Source of the DNA: an uncultured Paracoccaceae bacterium
GTDB lineage: Bacteria; Pseudomonadota; Alphaproteobacteria; Rhodobacterales; Rhodobacteraceae
Direction of reading: 5' to 3'
Length of the DNA: 64,000 bases
NCBI GenBank assembly: GCA_937983405.1
Contig: CALJZN010000043.1
Location: forward strand, 1 to 64,000
The notes below the pieces were generated by a model. It saw nothing but the letters and a program-made list of their open reading frames with translations, was not told where the DNA came from and ran no database searches. Numbering within the stretch: position 1 is the first letter of the stretch; each line of letters begins with the position of its first letter. This document shows positions 15,439-25,332 of the stretch, piece by piece. Both the position numbers and the translations under genes were made by a program.

Positions 15439-16413
15439 ATGCCCTCCGGGTTGACCCTTGCGCCGCAGAACAACGCCGCCGGGGTGATGTTCGCCCTGGC
15501 CGCGGGCCTGTGCTTTTCGGTCAACGATTTGGCGATCAAGCTTCTCAGCGGGGACTATGCGCTGCACCAGATCGTGCTGATGCGGGCGCTGGTGGCGCTG
15601 GCGCTGACCCTCGGCGTGCTCATGCCGCTGGAGGGCGGGCTGGCGCTGATCCGCACGCGGCGGCCCTGGGCGCATCTGCTGCGGGGCGTCTGCGTCGTGG
15701 TCTCGAACATGTGCTTCTTCCTGGCGCTCGCGGCCCTGCCGATGGCCGACGCGATGGCGCTGTTCTTCGTCTGCCCGATGTTCATCACCGCGCTGTCGGT
15801 CGCGGTGCTGGGCGAGAAGGTGGGCCCCCGGCGCTGGGCCGCCGTGGCGACGGGGCTGCTGGGCGTGGTGATCATGCTGCGCCCGGGCAGCGGGGCCTTC
15901 CAGCCGGCGGCGTTGCTGCCGCTGGCGGCGGCGATGGCCTACGCGGTGCTGACGATCGTGACGCGCCGCATCGGCGGCACCGAGCGCGCCTCGACGATGA
16001 CCTTTTACATCACGCTGGCCTTCATCGTCGTCAGCGGCGCCATGGGGCTGGCCGTGGGCGACGGGCGGCTGGCGGCCCAGTCCGACCCCTCGCTGGCCTT
16101 CCTGCTGCGCGGCTGGGTCTGGCCCGCCCCGCTCGATGCCGCGGCAATCGCCGGGGCGGGGGCGCTCAGCGCCTTCGGCGCCTGGATGATCTCGCAGGCC
16201 TACCGGATGTGCGAGGCGGGGCTGGCGGCGCCCTTCGAATACATCGCCCTGCCGCTGGCGATCTTCTGGGGCGCCACGGTGTTCGGCGACTGGCCCGACC
16301 CCTTCGGCTGGGCGGGCATGGCGCTGATCGTGGGGTCGGGGCTTTACATGCTCTGGCGCGAGGCGCTGCGCGGCCGGCGCATCGCGGCGCGGCGCCCGTC
16401 GTCGCTGCGTTAG
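15439..16413 (+). CDS. DMT superfamily permease (EamA)
   Basis: The product has 324 residues and ten predicted helices in two EamA repeats. The first repeat starts VMFALAAGLCFSVNDLAIKLL and contains LPMADAMALFFVCPMFITAL with the LGEKVG loop. The second ends with EYIALPLAIFWGATVFGDWP. The family exports metabolites or takes up nucleotide-sugar-like solutes and the substrate is unknown. The ATG at 15439 was chosen because the preceding 124 in-frame codons are the antisense-like shadow of the YaiI gene. Confidence 0.85.
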   Translation: MPSGLTLAPQNNAAGVMFALAAGLCFSVNDLAIKLLSGDYALHQIVLMRALVALALTLGVLMPLEGGLALIRTRRPWAHLLRGVCVVVSNMCFFLALAALPMADAMALFFVCPMFITALSVAVLGEKVGPRRWAAVATGLLGVVIMLRPGSGAFQPAALLPLAAAMAYAVLTIVTRRIGGTERASTMTFYITLAFIVVSGAMGLAVGDGRLAAQSDPSLAFLLRGWVWPAPLDAAAIAGAGALSAFGAWMISQAYRMCEAGLAAPFEYIALPLAIFWGATVFGDWPDPFGWAGMALIVGSGLYMLWREALRGRRIAARRPSSLR

Positions 16414-16450
16414 GGCGTCGCACAGGGTGCAGGGCAGGCAGGGAGGACGC

Positions 16451-17077
16451 ATGGATCGGCCCGAGGCGGTGGTGTTCGACATCGGCCGGGTGCTCATCGA
16501 ATGGGACCCGCTGAAGCTTTACGGCCCGCTGCTGCCCGCGGCCGAGCGCGACCGGCTGTTCGCCGAGGCCGACCTGCACGGCATGAACCTGGCCATCGAC
16601 GCCGGTGCCCCGTTCCGCGAAACCGTCGAGGCGCGGGCGGCGCGGCACCCCGACTTGGCGCCGCTGATCCGGCTGTGGCACGACCGCTGGATCGAGATGG
16701 CGCGCCCGGCGATCCCGGGGTCGGTGCGGCTGTTGCGGGCGCTGCGGGCGCGCGGCGTGCCGGTGTTCGCGTTGTCGAACTTCGGCGCGGGCCCGTTTGC
16801 GGTCGCCCTGGCCCACCACCCCTTCCTCGCCGAGTTCGACCGCGCCTTCCTCTCCGGCCCCGCGGGCATGGTCAAGCCCGACCCGCGGTTCTACGCCCTG
16901 CTCGAGGCCGAGACGGGCATCGCCCCCGCCCGGCTGATCTTTGCCGACGACAGCCCGGCCAACGTCGCCGCCGCCCGCGCCCGCGGCTGGCGGGCGCATC
17001 TGTTCGAGACCCCCGAGGGCTGGGCCGCGGCGCTGGTTGCGGCCGGCCTGCTTTCCCCCGACGAGGCACTCCCATGA
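16451..17077 (+). CDS. HAD superfamily hydrolase (YihX-like)
   Basis: This 208-residue protein has HAD motif I VVFDIGRVLIEWDP (nucleophile Asp10), motif II in FALSNFG, the motif III Lys in GMVKPDPRFY and motif IV FADDSPANV. Gly at the Asp+2 position is common in YihX-like phosphatases. The substrate is a phosphorylated small molecule, not identifiable. GGGAGG precedes the ATG. Its stop overlaps the ATG of the next gene, so the pair is probably co-translated. Confidence 0.88.
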   Translation: MDRPEAVVFDIGRVLIEWDPLKLYGPLLPAAERDRLFAEADLHGMNLAIDAGAPFRETVEARAARHPDLAPLIRLWHDRWIEMARPAIPGSVRLLRALRARGVPVFALSNFGAGPFAVALAHHPFLAEFDRAFLSGPAGMVKPDPRFYALLEAETGIAPARLIFADDSPANVAAARARGWRAHLFETPEGWAAALVAAGLLSPDEALP

Positions 17078-18006
17078 CCGACCGCGCCACCCCCGCCCTG
17101 ATCGGCCCCGAGGCCGAGGCCGCCCTGACCTGGGAGGGGCTTGTCGATGCCCTCGAGGCCGGCCACCGCCTGCCCCGCGCCGCGATCGGCGACACCTTTC
17201 TGCACCGCGGCCCCGATGTGCTGCTGACCCGCTCGGCCTGGATCGACGGGCTGGGCATCGCGGTCAAGACCGCGACGATCATGGCCGGCAACCGCAGCCG
17301 CGGCGTTCCGGCCGTCAACGGCGGTGTCACGCTTTTTGCCGACGACACGGGCGAGCTGGAGGCGATCCTCGATTTCCACCTCGTCACCCGCTGGAAGACG
17401 GCCGGAGACAGCCTTCTGGCGGCGCGCCACCTTGCCCGGCCGAACCCCGCGCGCATCCTGATCGTGGGGGCCGGCACGGTGGGGCGCTCGATGGTGGCGG
17501 CCTATCGCAGCGCCTTTCCCGATGCCGCCTATGCCGTCTGGAACCGCAGCCGCGAGGGCGCGCTTGCCTTTGCCGCCTCGCTGCCCGGCGTCGCGGTGGC
17601 GGCCGACCTCGAGGCGGCGGTGCGGGCGGCCGACATCATCGCCACCGCCACCATGGCCCAGACCCCGCTGATCCGCGGCGACTGGCTGCGGCCGGGCCAG
17701 CACCTGGACCTGATCGGCGCCTACAAGGCCGACATGCGCGAGGTGGACGACACCGCGCTGGTCCGCGCGCGGCTGTTCGTGGACAGCTTCGCCACCACGC
17801 TCGACCACATCGGCGAGCTGATGATCCCCCTCGCCTCGGGCGCGATCCGGCGCGAGGATGTGCTGGCCGACTTCTACGACATCCCCTCGGGCCGCTTCGC
17901 CCGCACCTCGGACGAGGAGATCACGATCTGCAAGAACGGCGGCGGCGCGCATCTCGACCTGATGACGGCGCGCCACATCCTCGCCGCCTGGCAGGCAGGG
18001 CGGTGA
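17074..18006 (+). CDS. Ornithine cyclodeaminase/mu-crystallin family protein
   Basis: This 310-residue NAD(P)-dependent enzyme has a Rossmann loop ILIVGAGTVGRSMVAAY. The N-terminal substrate half includes GIAVKTATIMAGNRSRGVPA, and there is a C-terminal ITICKNGGGAHLDL block. Family members include ornithine cyclodeaminase, alanine dehydrogenase (Ala type) and ketimine reductases, so the exact reaction is open. It overlaps the HAD gene by four bases and converges with pckA, with 88 bases between the stops. Confidence 0.85.
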   Translation: MTDRATPALIGPEAEAALTWEGLVDALEAGHRLPRAAIGDTFLHRGPDVLLTRSAWIDGLGIAVKTATIMAGNRSRGVPAVNGGVTLFADDTGELEAILDFHLVTRWKTAGDSLLAARHLARPNPARILIVGAGTVGRSMVAAYRSAFPDAAYAVWNRSREGALAFAASLPGVAVAADLEAAVRAADIIATATMAQTPLIRGDWLRPGQHLDLIGAYKADMREVDDTALVRARLFVDSFATTLDHIGELMIPLASGAIRREDVLADFYDIPSGRFARTSDEEITICKNGGGAHLDLMTARHILAAWQAGR

Positions 18007-18043
18007 CCCGGGCGCGCCGCCGCCCGGCGCCTTCGGCTCCCGG

Positions 18044-18103
18044 CCCCGGTCAGCCCGGCCAAGGTCAGCCCTGCCCCGGTGCGCCTCGCCCCGGTCAGCC
18101 CGG
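18044..18103. repeat. Four 15-bp tandem repeats between convergent genes
   Basis: Units start at 18044, 18059, 18074 and 18089. The first and last are identical (CCCCGGTCAGCCCGG) and the inner two are diverged. The last unit includes the stop codon and final codons of pckA. Confidence 0.8.
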
Positions 18104-19693
18104 GGCGGCGGCCTTCACCTCGTCGTCGATATGCGGCACATACTGCGCGAAGTTCTGCACGAACATGCCCACCAGCCGGCGCGCCTGCGCATCATAGGCG
18201 GCGGGATCGGGCCAGGTGCCGCGCGGGTCCAGCAGTTCGGGCGCGACGCCGTGCACCGCCATCGGCACCTCGAAGCCGAAATGGGGATCCTTGCGGAACG
18301 GCACCACGGCCAGCGACCCGTCCAGCGCCGCCGACAGGAGCGCCCGCGTCGCCCTGATCGGCATGCGCCGGCCCGTGCCATAGGCGCCGCCCGTCCAGCC
18401 GGTATTGACCAGCCAGCAGGTGGCGCCGTGGCGCGCGATCTTCTCGGCCAGAAGCTTGCCGTAGACCTCGGGGCGGCGCGGCATGAAGGGCGCGCCGAAG
18501 CAGGTGGAGAAGGTGGGCTCGGGCTCGGTCACGCCCACTTCGGTGCCGGCGACCTTCGAGGTGAAGCCCGACAGGAAATGATACATCGCCTGCGCCGGGC
18601 TCAGCCGCGCGATCGGCGGCAGCACCCCGAAGGCATCGCAGGTCAGCATGATGACGTTCCTCGGGTGCCCCGCCAGCCCGGTGTCCGAGGCGTTCGGGAT
18701 GTAGTCGAGCGGATAGGCGGCGCGGGTGTTGTCGGTCAGGCGGTTGTCGGAAAAGTCGATCTCCAGCGTCTCGGGGTCGTAGACCATGTTCTCGATCACG
18801 GTCGCGAACCTGCCCGTGGTGGCGTGGATCTCGGGCTCGGCATCGGGGCTGAGGTGGATCGTCTTGGCATAGCAGCCGCCCTCGAAGTTGAAGATGCCGC
18901 GGTCCGACCAGCCGTGCTCGTCGTCGCCCACCAGCACGCGCGACGGATCGGCCGAGAGCGTCGTCTTGCCGGTGCCCGAAAGGCCGAAGAAGACCGCGGC
19001 ATCGGCCGGATCGCCAACCCCGTGGTTGGCCGAGCAGTGCATCGGCATGATGCCCTTCGCGGGAAGGAGGTAGTTCAGCAGGGTGAACACCGCCTTCTTG
19101 TTCTCGCCTGCATAGGCGGTGCCGCCGACCAGGATCAGCCGGGCGTCGAAGTTCAGGGCGATGACGGTTTGCTTGCGGCAGCCGTGGCGGGCGGGATCGG
19201 CCCTGAAGCTCGGGCAGTTGATGAGGGTGAACTCGGGCACGAAACGGTCGATCTCGTGGCGCGAGGGCCGGCGCAGCAGGTGGCGGATGAACAGCCCGTG
19301 CCAGGCAAGTTCGGTGATCACGCGAACATCCAGCCGGTGCGCGGGATCGGCGCCGCCATAGAGGTCCTGCACGAAATAGTCGCGGCCCTTCATGTGCGCG
19401 AGCATGTCGGCATGCAGCCGCGCGAAGGCCTCGGGCGTCATCGAGCCGTTGTTCTCCCACCAGATGGTGCCTTCGGTCGAGGGCGTGCGGACGACGAACT
19501 TGTCCTTGGGCGAGCGCCCCGTGTGCGCCCCGGTCGAGACCAGCAGCGCGCCGCCCCGACCGAGCCGGCCCTCGCCGCGGCGCAGGGCCTGCTCGACCAG
19601 CGCGGGCTCGATGAGGTTGTAGTAGACCTCGCCGAGCCCGGTGATGCCCTGATGCTCGAGCCGCTGCGCCGGGTTCACCCGTCCGTTGGTCAT
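18095..19693 (-). CDS. pckA: Phosphoenolpyruvate carboxykinase (ATP)
   Basis: This 532-residue enzyme turns oxaloacetate and ATP into phosphoenolpyruvate, the committed step of gluconeogenesis. Visible motifs are the P-loop [11 protein letters not shown] (from residue 237), the metal and oxaloacetate region [37 protein letters not shown], and near the C-terminus [15 protein letters not shown] for adenine binding. The length is standard. It ties in with the TCA and glyoxylate-substituting genes later in the window. It is divergent from chvI, which regulates pckA in some relatives. Confidence 0.97.
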   Translation of the reverse strand: MTNGRVNPAQRLEHQGITGLGEVYYNLIEPALVEQALRRGEGRLGRGGALLVSTGAHTGRSPKDKFVVRTPSTEGTIWWENNGSMTPEAFARLHADMLAHMKGRDYFVQDLYGGADPAHRLDVRVITELAWHGLFIRHLLRRPSRHEIDRFVPEFTLINCPSFRADPARHGCRKQTVIALNFDARLILVGGTAYAGENKKAVFTLLNYLLPAKGIMPMHCSANHGVGDPADAAVFFGLSGTGKTTLSADPSRVLVGDDEHGWSDRGIFNFEGGCYAKTIHLSPDAEPEIHATTGRFATVIENMVYDPETLEIDFSDNRLTDNTRAAYPLDYIPNASDTGLAGHPRNVIMLTCDAFGVLPPIARLSPAQAMYHFLSGFTSKVAGTEVGVTEPEPTFSTCFGAPFMPRRPEVYGKLLAEKIARHGATCWLVNTGWTGGAYGTGRRMPIRATRALLSAALDGSLAVVPFRKDPHFGFEVPMAVHGVAPELLDPRGTWPDPAAYDAQARRLVGMFVQNFAQYVPHIDDEVKAAAPG

Positions 19694-20051
19694 GTTCGAA
19701 ACGCTCCGATGGCCGCCGCGGCGGCATGGTCCGTGGTCCGGGAGACACTCCCCGCTGTCGATCGCCCCCCGTGCCGCCGGTGCCGCATCGGTGCGGCATC
19801 TGGCGACGGCCCCGGTATAGCACGGGCGGTCGCAAGGGGAACAGGAACGGCCGGACCGTTAGCGCAATCATCTTTCGTCTACGCGAGAAGGTGCCGGGAA
19901 CTGAGACATATTAGCCAAGTCTTGTGAAATTCGACGGTCCCATGAAGCGCGGCTGAGGGGTGATTCGAAGTTAGCGGTTGATTCCATGCGCCGGACTGGG
20001 GACAATGCGGCAAAAAACAGGCAACAATCAGAGCGGTAAGGGGAAGTTGAC
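19694..20051. other. Intergenic region between divergent pckA and chvI
   Basis: There is no gene in these 358 bases. On the pckA side there is a TATACC (minus strand, 19814-19819) and an inverted repeat TGCCGCA-TCGG-TGCGGCA (19781-19798) just downstream of where transcription would start, in the position of an operator. The chvI side is the least GC-rich stretch noticed in the window (AAAAAACAGG, AATCAGAGCG) and leads to GGGGAAG before the chvI ATG. No -35 element could be fixed for either promoter. Confidence 0.5.
19781..19798 (-). promoter_or_regulatory. Inverted repeat in the pckA leader, possible operator
   Basis: A perfect 7-bp inverted repeat with a 4-base centre lies 15 bases downstream of a TATACC -10-like hexamer and 87 bases before the pckA start. 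It could bind a dimeric repressor or form an RNA stem. Only its position suggests regulation. Confidence 0.35.
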
Positions 20052-20753
20052 ATGGCGAGGATCGCCCTTGTCGACGATGACAGGAACATCCTGACATCGG
20101 TCGCCATGACGCTCGAGGCCGAGGGCTTCGACGTCGATACCTACAATGACGGCCAGAGCGCGCTGGACGCCTTCAGCCGGAAGCTGCCGGACATGGCGGT
20201 TCTGGACATCAAGATGCCGCGCATGGACGGGATGGAGCTGCTTCAGCGGCTGCGCCTCAAGAGCGCCCTTCCGGTGATCTTCCTGACCTCCAAGGACGAC
20301 GAAATCGACGAGGTCCTGGGCCTGCGGATGGGCGCCGACGACTATGTCAAGAAACCCTTCTCGCAGCGGCTGCTGGTCGAGCGCATCCGGGCGCTCCTGC
20401 GCCGGCAGGAGGTGATCCAGACCGGCGAGATGCCGATGGTCGAGGACAGCAAGGTCCTGGTGCGGGGGAGCCTGACCATGGACCCGATGCGCCATGCGGT
20501 GACATGGAAGGGCGAGGACGTGACGCTGACCGTCACCGAGTTCCTGCTGCTGCAGGCCCTCGCCCAGCGGCCCGGCTTCGTGAAAAGCCGCGACCAGCTG
20601 ATGGACGTGGCCTACGACGACCAGGTCTATGTGGACGACCGCACCATCGACAGCCACATCAAGCGTCTGCGGAAGAAGCTGCGCGCGGTCGATCCCGAGT
20701 TCTCCGCGATCGAGACGCTCTACGGTATCGGCTACCGCTACAACGAAGAATGA
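20052..20753 (+). CDS. chvI: Response regulator ChvI (OmpR family)
   Basis: This 233-residue regulator has a receiver domain (residues 1-120: acidic pair VDDDRN, phosphorylated Asp52 in [11 protein letters not shown], conserved Lys in DDYVKKPF) and a winged-helix DNA-binding domain ([17 protein letters not shown] to [13 protein letters not shown]). With ChvG it controls envelope, acid-stress and central-carbon genes in alphaproteobacteria. GGGGAAG precedes the ATG. The stop overlaps the chvG start by four bases. The hprK-ptsH tail of the operon is the usual alphaproteobacterial arrangement. Confidence 0.95.
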   Translation: MARIALVDDDRNILTSVAMTLEAEGFDVDTYNDGQSALDAFSRKLPDMAVLDIKMPRMDGMELLQRLRLKSALPVIFLTSKDDEIDEVLGLRMGADDYVKKPFSQRLLVERIRALLRRQEVIQTGEMPMVEDSKVLVRGSLTMDPMRHAVTWKGEDVTLTVTEFLLLQALAQRPGFVKSRDQLMDVAYDDQVYVDDRTIDSHIKRLRKKLRAVDPEFSAIETLYGIGYRYNEE

Positions 20754-22477
20754 CCTTCGCATCCAAGATCGACGCTCCGGCCGGCGAGGGCATCCCGGCG
20801 CGCGCGCCGGGGGAAGGCCGCGTCGTGCTGGGCGAAGACTGGATCGCCCAGCCACCCGCCGGCGGCGACACCCGGGGCGGGCGGCAGCGGCGGCGCCTGA
20901 TCGCGCTCAACCGCTCGCCGCTGGCGCGCAAGATCGTCACCTTCAACCTGCTTGCGATGATCGTCCTCGTCGCCGGGGTGCTGTTTCTCAATCCGTTCCG
21001 CGACAGCCTCGTGCTGCAGCGCGAGCGGGCGCTGGTGGTCGAGGCCGAGCTGATCGCCGACCTGTTCGAGCTGCAGCTCGCCGCGGGCGAGCGCGATTTC
21101 GCCGCGGCAGCGGCGCAGGCCGCACCACGCCTCACGCTTCAGCCCGGGGTCGAGCTGTTCCTGTTCGCGCCCGACGGCACGCGGCTGGCCCAGGCGACGG
21201 GGGCGCCCCGCCCCGCCGGCGCGCCGGTTCCGGGCGGCGAGCGCGACAGCCGCTCGACGCTGATCACCGATTTCCTCAACGCGGTGTGGGAAGGGCTGTC
21301 GGGCCTGCTGTCGCCGGCCGAGCGGCACCGGCCCGAGGTTGCGCCCGAGGATCTCGCCCGTCTCCTTCTGTCCGACGCGCTGGCGGTCGGCACCCGCATC
21401 GAGACCGGGCGGGACGAGGCCGGGCGGACCATCTTCACCGTCGCCACCCCGGTCCTGGCCGGCGGCGCTCCGGTTGGCGTGGTCGCGCTGACCTCGGCGG
21501 CGGGCGAGATCGACACGCTGGTGCGGCACGAACGCGAGCAGGTGCTGCAGATGTTCGTCGTCGCGCTGCTGGTCTCGATCGGCCTCAGCCTCGTGCTCGC
21601 CTCGACCATCGCCAACCCGATCTCCGATCTCGCCGCGGCGGCCGAGCTCGGCCGCGACCGCAACGCCCGCAAGATGAGCCCCAGCCGCATCCGCATCCCC
21701 GACCTCTCGGGGCGCCCCGACGAGATCGGGCGGCTGTCGGAGGCCATGCGCGGCATGGTGGGCGCGCTCTACGACCGCATCGAAGCGAACGAGCAGTTCG
21801 CGGCCGACGTCGCGCACGAGATCAAGAACCCGCTCGCCTCGCTGCGCTCGGCCGTGGGCACGCTGCGGCGGACGACGCGCGAGGACCAGCGCGAGACGCT
21901 TCTGGAGGTGATCGAGCACGACGTGCGCCGCCTCGACCGGCTGGTCAGCGACATCTCCAACGCCTCGCGCCTCGACAGCGAGCTGGTGAAGGAGGAAGAA
22001 GAGCGCTTCGACCTGCTGCGCATGCTCGGCCGGCTGTGCGAGCACCACGCGCGCGAGGCCGCCGAGGCCGGGATCGACTTCGTCACCGATCTGCCGGCCG
22101 AGCCGATCGTGATCCAGGGGCTCGAGGGGCGGCTGGCGCAGGTGTTCGTCAACCTCATCACCAACGCGATCTCGTTCTGCGAGGCGGGCGATGCGGTGCG
22201 CGTCTGGGTCCGCCGCCGCGAGAACCGCGTTCTGGTGGTGGTCGAGGATACCGGGCCCGGCATCCCCGAACAGTCGCTGACCAAGATCTTCAGGCGTTTC
22301 TATTCCGAGCGTCCGCCGGGGCAGTTCGGCAACCATTCGGGCCTAGGCCTTGCCATCTCGAAGCAGATCGTCGAGGCGCATGGCGGCGTGATCTGGGCCG
22401 AGAACATCCGACCGACCGACGCCGACCCCACCTCGGACCCGCTCGGCGCCCGCTTCGTGGTGGGCCTGCCGGTGTGA
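20750..22477 (+). CDS. chvG: Sensor histidine kinase ChvG
   Basis: This 575-residue kinase has a cytoplasmic N-terminus of about 60 residues, a first membrane helix (about 62-82), a periplasmic sensor domain, and a second helix (about 268-290) followed by HAMP. The HisKA box [20 protein letters not shown] carries His356, and the ATPase boxes are [18 protein letters not shown] and [16 protein letters not shown]. In relatives the periplasmic repressor ExoR controls ChvG; no exoR-like gene is in the window. The ATG overlaps the chvI stop. The membrane topology matches ChvG and ExoS. Confidence 0.95.
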   Translation: MTFASKIDAPAGEGIPARAPGEGRVVLGEDWIAQPPAGGDTRGGRQRRRLIALNRSPLARKIVTFNLLAMIVLVAGVLFLNPFRDSLVLQRERALVVEAELIADLFELQLAAGERDFAAAAAQAAPRLTLQPGVELFLFAPDGTRLAQATGAPRPAGAPVPGGERDSRSTLITDFLNAVWEGLSGLLSPAERHRPEVAPEDLARLLLSDALAVGTRIETGRDEAGRTIFTVATPVLAGGAPVGVVALTSAAGEIDTLVRHEREQVLQMFVVALLVSIGLSLVLASTIANPISDLAAAAELGRDRNARKMSPSRIRIPDLSGRPDEIGRLSEAMRGMVGALYDRIEANEQFAADVAHEIKNPLASLRSAVGTLRRTTREDQRETLLEVIEHDVRRLDRLVSDISNASRLDSELVKEEEERFDLLRMLGRLCEHHAREAAEAGIDFVTDLPAEPIVIQGLEGRLAQVFVNLITNAISFCEAGDAVRVWVRRRENRVLVVVEDTGPGIPEQSLTKIFRRFYSERPPGQFGNHSGLGLAISKQIVEAHGGVIWAENIRPTDADPTSDPLGARFVVGLPV

Positions 22478-22947
22478 GCCCGGATCCGTCCGCGGCCGAA
22501 GGCGACGCGCGCGCCCCCGGCGCGGACGCCGCGCGGTCGCTGCATGCAACCTGCGTCGCCGTGGAGGGGCGCGGGATCTTGCTGCTCGGCCCCTCGGGGG
22601 CGGGCAAGTCGGGGCTGGCGCTGCAGCTCATGGCCTTCGGCGCAGCGCTGGTGGCCGACGACCGCACGGTTGTCGCGCGCGCGGACGACGCCCTGATCGC
22701 CCGCGCGCCCGCCGCGGGCGCGGGCCTGATCGAGGCGCGGGGCCTCGGCATCCTGCGCCTGCCGGCCCTGGCGGAGGCGCGCCTGGCGCTGGCCGTCGAT
22801 CTGTCGCGGGTCGAGCCCCTGCGCCTGCCCCCGCCCCGCCGCCTGCCGCTGCTGGGCCTCGCCCTGCCGCTGCTTCAAAAGGTGGAGAGCCCGCATTTCG
22901 CTGCCGCCCTGCTGCTTTACCTGCGTCAGCTGAGGGGGTGGGAGTGA
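22474..22947 (+). CDS. hprK: HPr kinase/phosphorylase, short alphaproteobacterial form
   Basis: At 157 residues it is about half the length of Firmicute HprK, with only the catalytic domain. The P-loop is GPSGAGKS (39-46), preceded by the family's [16 protein letters not shown]. It phosphorylates HPr on Ser46, which is encoded four genes on. It starts with GTG, overlapping the chvG stop (GTGA). The C-terminus [17 protein letters not shown] is also typical. Its role is in regulatory, not sugar-transporting, PTS phosphorylation. Confidence 0.93.
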   Translation: MSPDPSAAEGDARAPGADAARSLHATCVAVEGRGILLLGPSGAGKSGLALQLMAFGAALVADDRTVVARADDALIARAPAAGAGLIEARGLGILRLPALAEARLALAVDLSRVEPLRLPPPRRLPLLGLALPLLQKVESPHFAAALLLYLRQLRGWE

Positions 22948-23867
22948 TGCCCGACGCGCCAGGGCCCGCCCGGGCCATGCATCGGCTGGTTCTGGTCACC
23001 GGCCCGTCGGGCGCCGGACGCTCGACCGCGATCGCCGCGCTCGAGGATGCGGGGTTCGAGCCCATCGACAACCTGCCCCTCACGCTGATCCCCCGGCTGG
23101 TCGAGGGCGCGCCGCTCGGGCGGCCCGTGGCGCTGGGCGTCGACGTGCGCAACCGCGACTTCAGCATCGCGGCGCTGCTCGATCTGGTCGGCACGCTGCG
23201 CCGGTCGCCCGATGTCGGGATCGAGCTGCTCTTTCTCGACTGCGCGCCCGGGACGCTGGTGCGCCGCTATGCCGCCACACGCCGCCGCCACCCCCTGGCC
23301 CCGGCCGAGACGCCCGCGGCCGGAATTGCCCGCGAGGCCGACCTGCTGGCCCCGGTGCGCGCCGCGGCCGACCATCTGATCGACACCACCGACCTCACCC
23401 CCCACGACCTGCGCGCCGAACTGCAGCGCCGCTTCGCGGCCGAGGGCGCGGCGGGCCTTGCCGTGGCGATCCAGTCGTTCTCCTACAAGCGCGGGGCGCC
23501 GCCGGGCATCGACATGATGTTCGACTGCCGCTTCCTGCGGAACCCCTACTGGGACGAGGCGCTGCGCCCCCGCGACGGGCGCGATCCGGCCGTGGCGGCC
23601 TTCGTCGCAGCCGACCCGATGTTCGCCCCGTTCTTCGACCGTCTCGCCGGCCTCGTCGAGCTAGTGCTGCCCGCGCAGGTCGCCGAGGGCAAGGCGCATC
23701 TCGCCATCGGGCTGGGCTGCACCGGCGGGCAGCACCGTTCGGTCACGGTTGCGGAAAAGCTCGCCGAGAGGCTTGCAGCGCGCGGTTGGCGCGTATCTAT
23801 ACGGCACAGGGAACTCGAGCGGCGGGCGGAAGCGCCCCCGCCGCCGGTGAAGGGTGACGGCTGGTGA
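22947..23867 (+). CDS. rapZ: RapZ-family nucleotide-binding protein (YvcJ-like)
   Basis: This 306-residue P-loop protein has GPSGAGRS (19-26), [19 protein letters not shown] and a C-terminal [20 protein letters not shown]. In E. coli RapZ steers GlmZ decay and amino-sugar synthesis. In alphaproteobacteria its target is unclear, but its place between hprK and the EIIA gene is constant. The ATG at 22947 shares bases with the hprK stop (TGATG). An in-frame ATG at residue 11 is an alternative. The stop overlaps the next start. Confidence 0.92.
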   Translation: MPDAPGPARAMHRLVLVTGPSGAGRSTAIAALEDAGFEPIDNLPLTLIPRLVEGAPLGRPVALGVDVRNRDFSIAALLDLVGTLRRSPDVGIELLFLDCAPGTLVRRYAATRRRHPLAPAETPAAGIAREADLLAPVRAAADHLIDTTDLTPHDLRAELQRRFAAEGAAGLAVAIQSFSYKRGAPPGIDMMFDCRFLRNPYWDEALRPRDGRDPAVAAFVAADPMFAPFFDRLAGLVELVLPAQVAEGKAHLAIGLGCTGGQHRSVTVAEKLAERLAARGWRVSIRHRELERRAEAPPPPVKGDGW

Positions 23868-24268
23868 TCGGAATCGTGATCGTCGCGCATGGCGGCCTCG
23901 CGCGCGAATACCTTTCGGTGGTGGAGCATGTGGTGGGCCGCCAGCCCGGGATCGAGGCCGTCTCGATCGAGGACGACCACGACCGCACCCTGAAGCAGGC
24001 CGAGATCTGCGCCGCGGCCGACCGGGTGGATGTGGGCGACGGCGTCGTGGTGGTGACCGACATGTTCGGCAGCTCGCCCTCGAACCTGTCGCTGATGGCC
24101 TGCGCCGCGGGCAACCGCCGCATCCTCTACGGCGCCAACCTTCCGATGCTGATCAAGCTAGCGAAGTCGCGCAACCAGAGCGTGGCCGAGGCCACCGCCT
24201 CGGCGCTGGACGCCGGGCGGAAATACATCGCAAGCTTCGATGTCTGCTCGGGCCAGCGCATCGGATGA
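23864..24268 (+). CDS. PTS EIIA component, mannose-type
   Basis: This 134-residue EIIA domain starts [13 protein letters not shown], with the phosphoryl-accepting His at position 9. [16 protein letters not shown] is the second signature. No EIIB, EIIC or EIID gene is present, so it most likely acts as a regulatory acceptor at the end of a nitrogen-type PTS chain. It starts with GTG overlapping the rapZ stop and overlaps ptsH at its own end. Confidence 0.93.
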   Translation: MIGIVIVAHGGLAREYLSVVEHVVGRQPGIEAVSIEDDHDRTLKQAEICAAADRVDVGDGVVVVTDMFGSSPSNLSLMACAAGNRRILYGANLPMLIKLAKSRNQSVAEATASALDAGRKYIASFDVCSGQRIG

Positions 24269-24534
24269 TCCGCCGGCGCCTGACGATCGTCAACGAGAAG
24301 GGGCTGCACGCCCGCGCCTCGGCCAGATTCGTCGAGGTGGTCGAGGCGCATGACGCCACCGCCACGGTCGAGTTCCGGGGCGAGCGCGTGCCGGGCGATT
24401 CGATCATGGGCCTGCTCACGCTCGGCGCCTCGCGCGGCGCGACCCTCGAGGTCACGATCGAGGGGGCCGAGGCCGAACGGCTGGCCGAGGCGCTCGAGGC
24501 GCTGGTCGCCGGCCGCTTCGGCGAGCCGTTCTGA
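24265..24534 (+). CDS. ptsH: Phosphocarrier protein HPr
   Basis: This 89-residue HPr has His15 in KGLHARAS, the site phosphorylated by enzyme I, and Ser46 in PGDSIMGLLTLGA, the HprK site. Both are intact, so it can receive phosphate from each side. Enzyme I (ptsP) is not in the window. It is the last gene of the chvI operon and converges with sdhB with nine bases between the stops. Confidence 0.95.
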   Translation: MIRRRLTIVNEKGLHARASARFVEVVEAHDATATVEFRGERVPGDSIMGLLTLGASRGATLEVTIEGAEAERLAEALEALVAGRFGEPF

Positions 24535-24543
24535 GCGCGCGGC

Positions 24544-25323
24544 TCACATCACCCGCTCGACCATCATCTTCTTGATCGACGCGATCGCCTTGGCCGGGTT
24601 CAGGCCCTTGGGGCAGGTCTTGGTGCAGTTCATGATCGTGTGGCAGCGGTAGAGCTTGAAGGGGTCCTCGAGCGCATCCAGCCGCTCGCCGGTGGCCTCG
24701 TCGCGGCTGTCGATGATCCAGCGATAGGCGTGCAACAGCGCCGCGGGGCCGAGATAGCGGTCGCCGTTCCACCAGTAGCTCGGGCAGGAGGTGGAGCAGC
24801 AGGCGCACATCACGCATTCGTAAAGCCCGTCGAGCTGCGCGCGGTCCTCGACCGACTGCCGCCACTCCTTCGCCGGCGTGTTCGACTTGGTTTCCAGCCA
24901 GGGCATGATGCTGGCGTGCTGGGCATAGAAATGCGTCAGGTCGGGGACCAGGTCCTTGACCACGGGCATGTGCGGCAGCGGATAGATGCGCACGTCGCCC
25001 CGGATCTCGTCCATGCCCTTGATGCAGGCCAGCGTGTTCGCCCCGTCGATGTTCATCGCGCAAGAGCCGCAGATCCCCTCGCGGCAGGACCGGCGGAAGG
25101 TCAGCGTCGGGTCCACCTTCGACTTGATCCACATGAGCGCGTCCAGCACCATCGGCCCGCAGTCGTCGAGGTCCACGCTGTAGACATCCACCCGCGGCGT
25201 CTGCCCGTCGTCGGGGTTCCAGCGATAGATGCGGAAGGTCCGCAGCCGCCGGGCGCCCTCGGGCCTGGGCCAGGTCTTTCCGGTCCGGATCTGGCTGTTC
25301 TTGGGAAGGGTCAACTGGACCAT
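24544..25323 (-). CDS. sdhB: Succinate dehydrogenase iron-sulfur subunit
   Basis: This 259-residue subunit passes electrons from the flavoprotein to quinone through three clusters. The [2Fe-2S] ligands are in [12 protein letters not shown] with a later Cys, the [4Fe-4S] ligands in [16 protein letters not shown], and the [3Fe-4S] ligands in [17 protein letters not shown]. It is the last gene of the sdh operon. Unusually it is separated from sdhA by a sulfotransferase-like gene, whose stop lies nine bases upstream. Confidence 0.97.
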   Translation of the reverse strand: MVQLTLPKNSQIRTGKTWPRPEGARRLRTFRIYRWNPDDGQTPRVDVYSVDLDDCGPMVLDALMWIKSKVDPTLTFRRSCREGICGSCAMNIDGANTLACIKGMDEIRGDVRIYPLPHMPVVKDLVPDLTHFYAQHASIMPWLETKSNTPAKEWRQSVEDRAQLDGLYECVMCACCSTSCPSYWWNGDRYLGPAALLHAYRWIIDSRDEATGERLDALEDPFKLYRCHTIMNCTKTCPKGLNPAKAIASIKKMMVERVM

Positions 25324-25332
25324 GGAGGTCTC

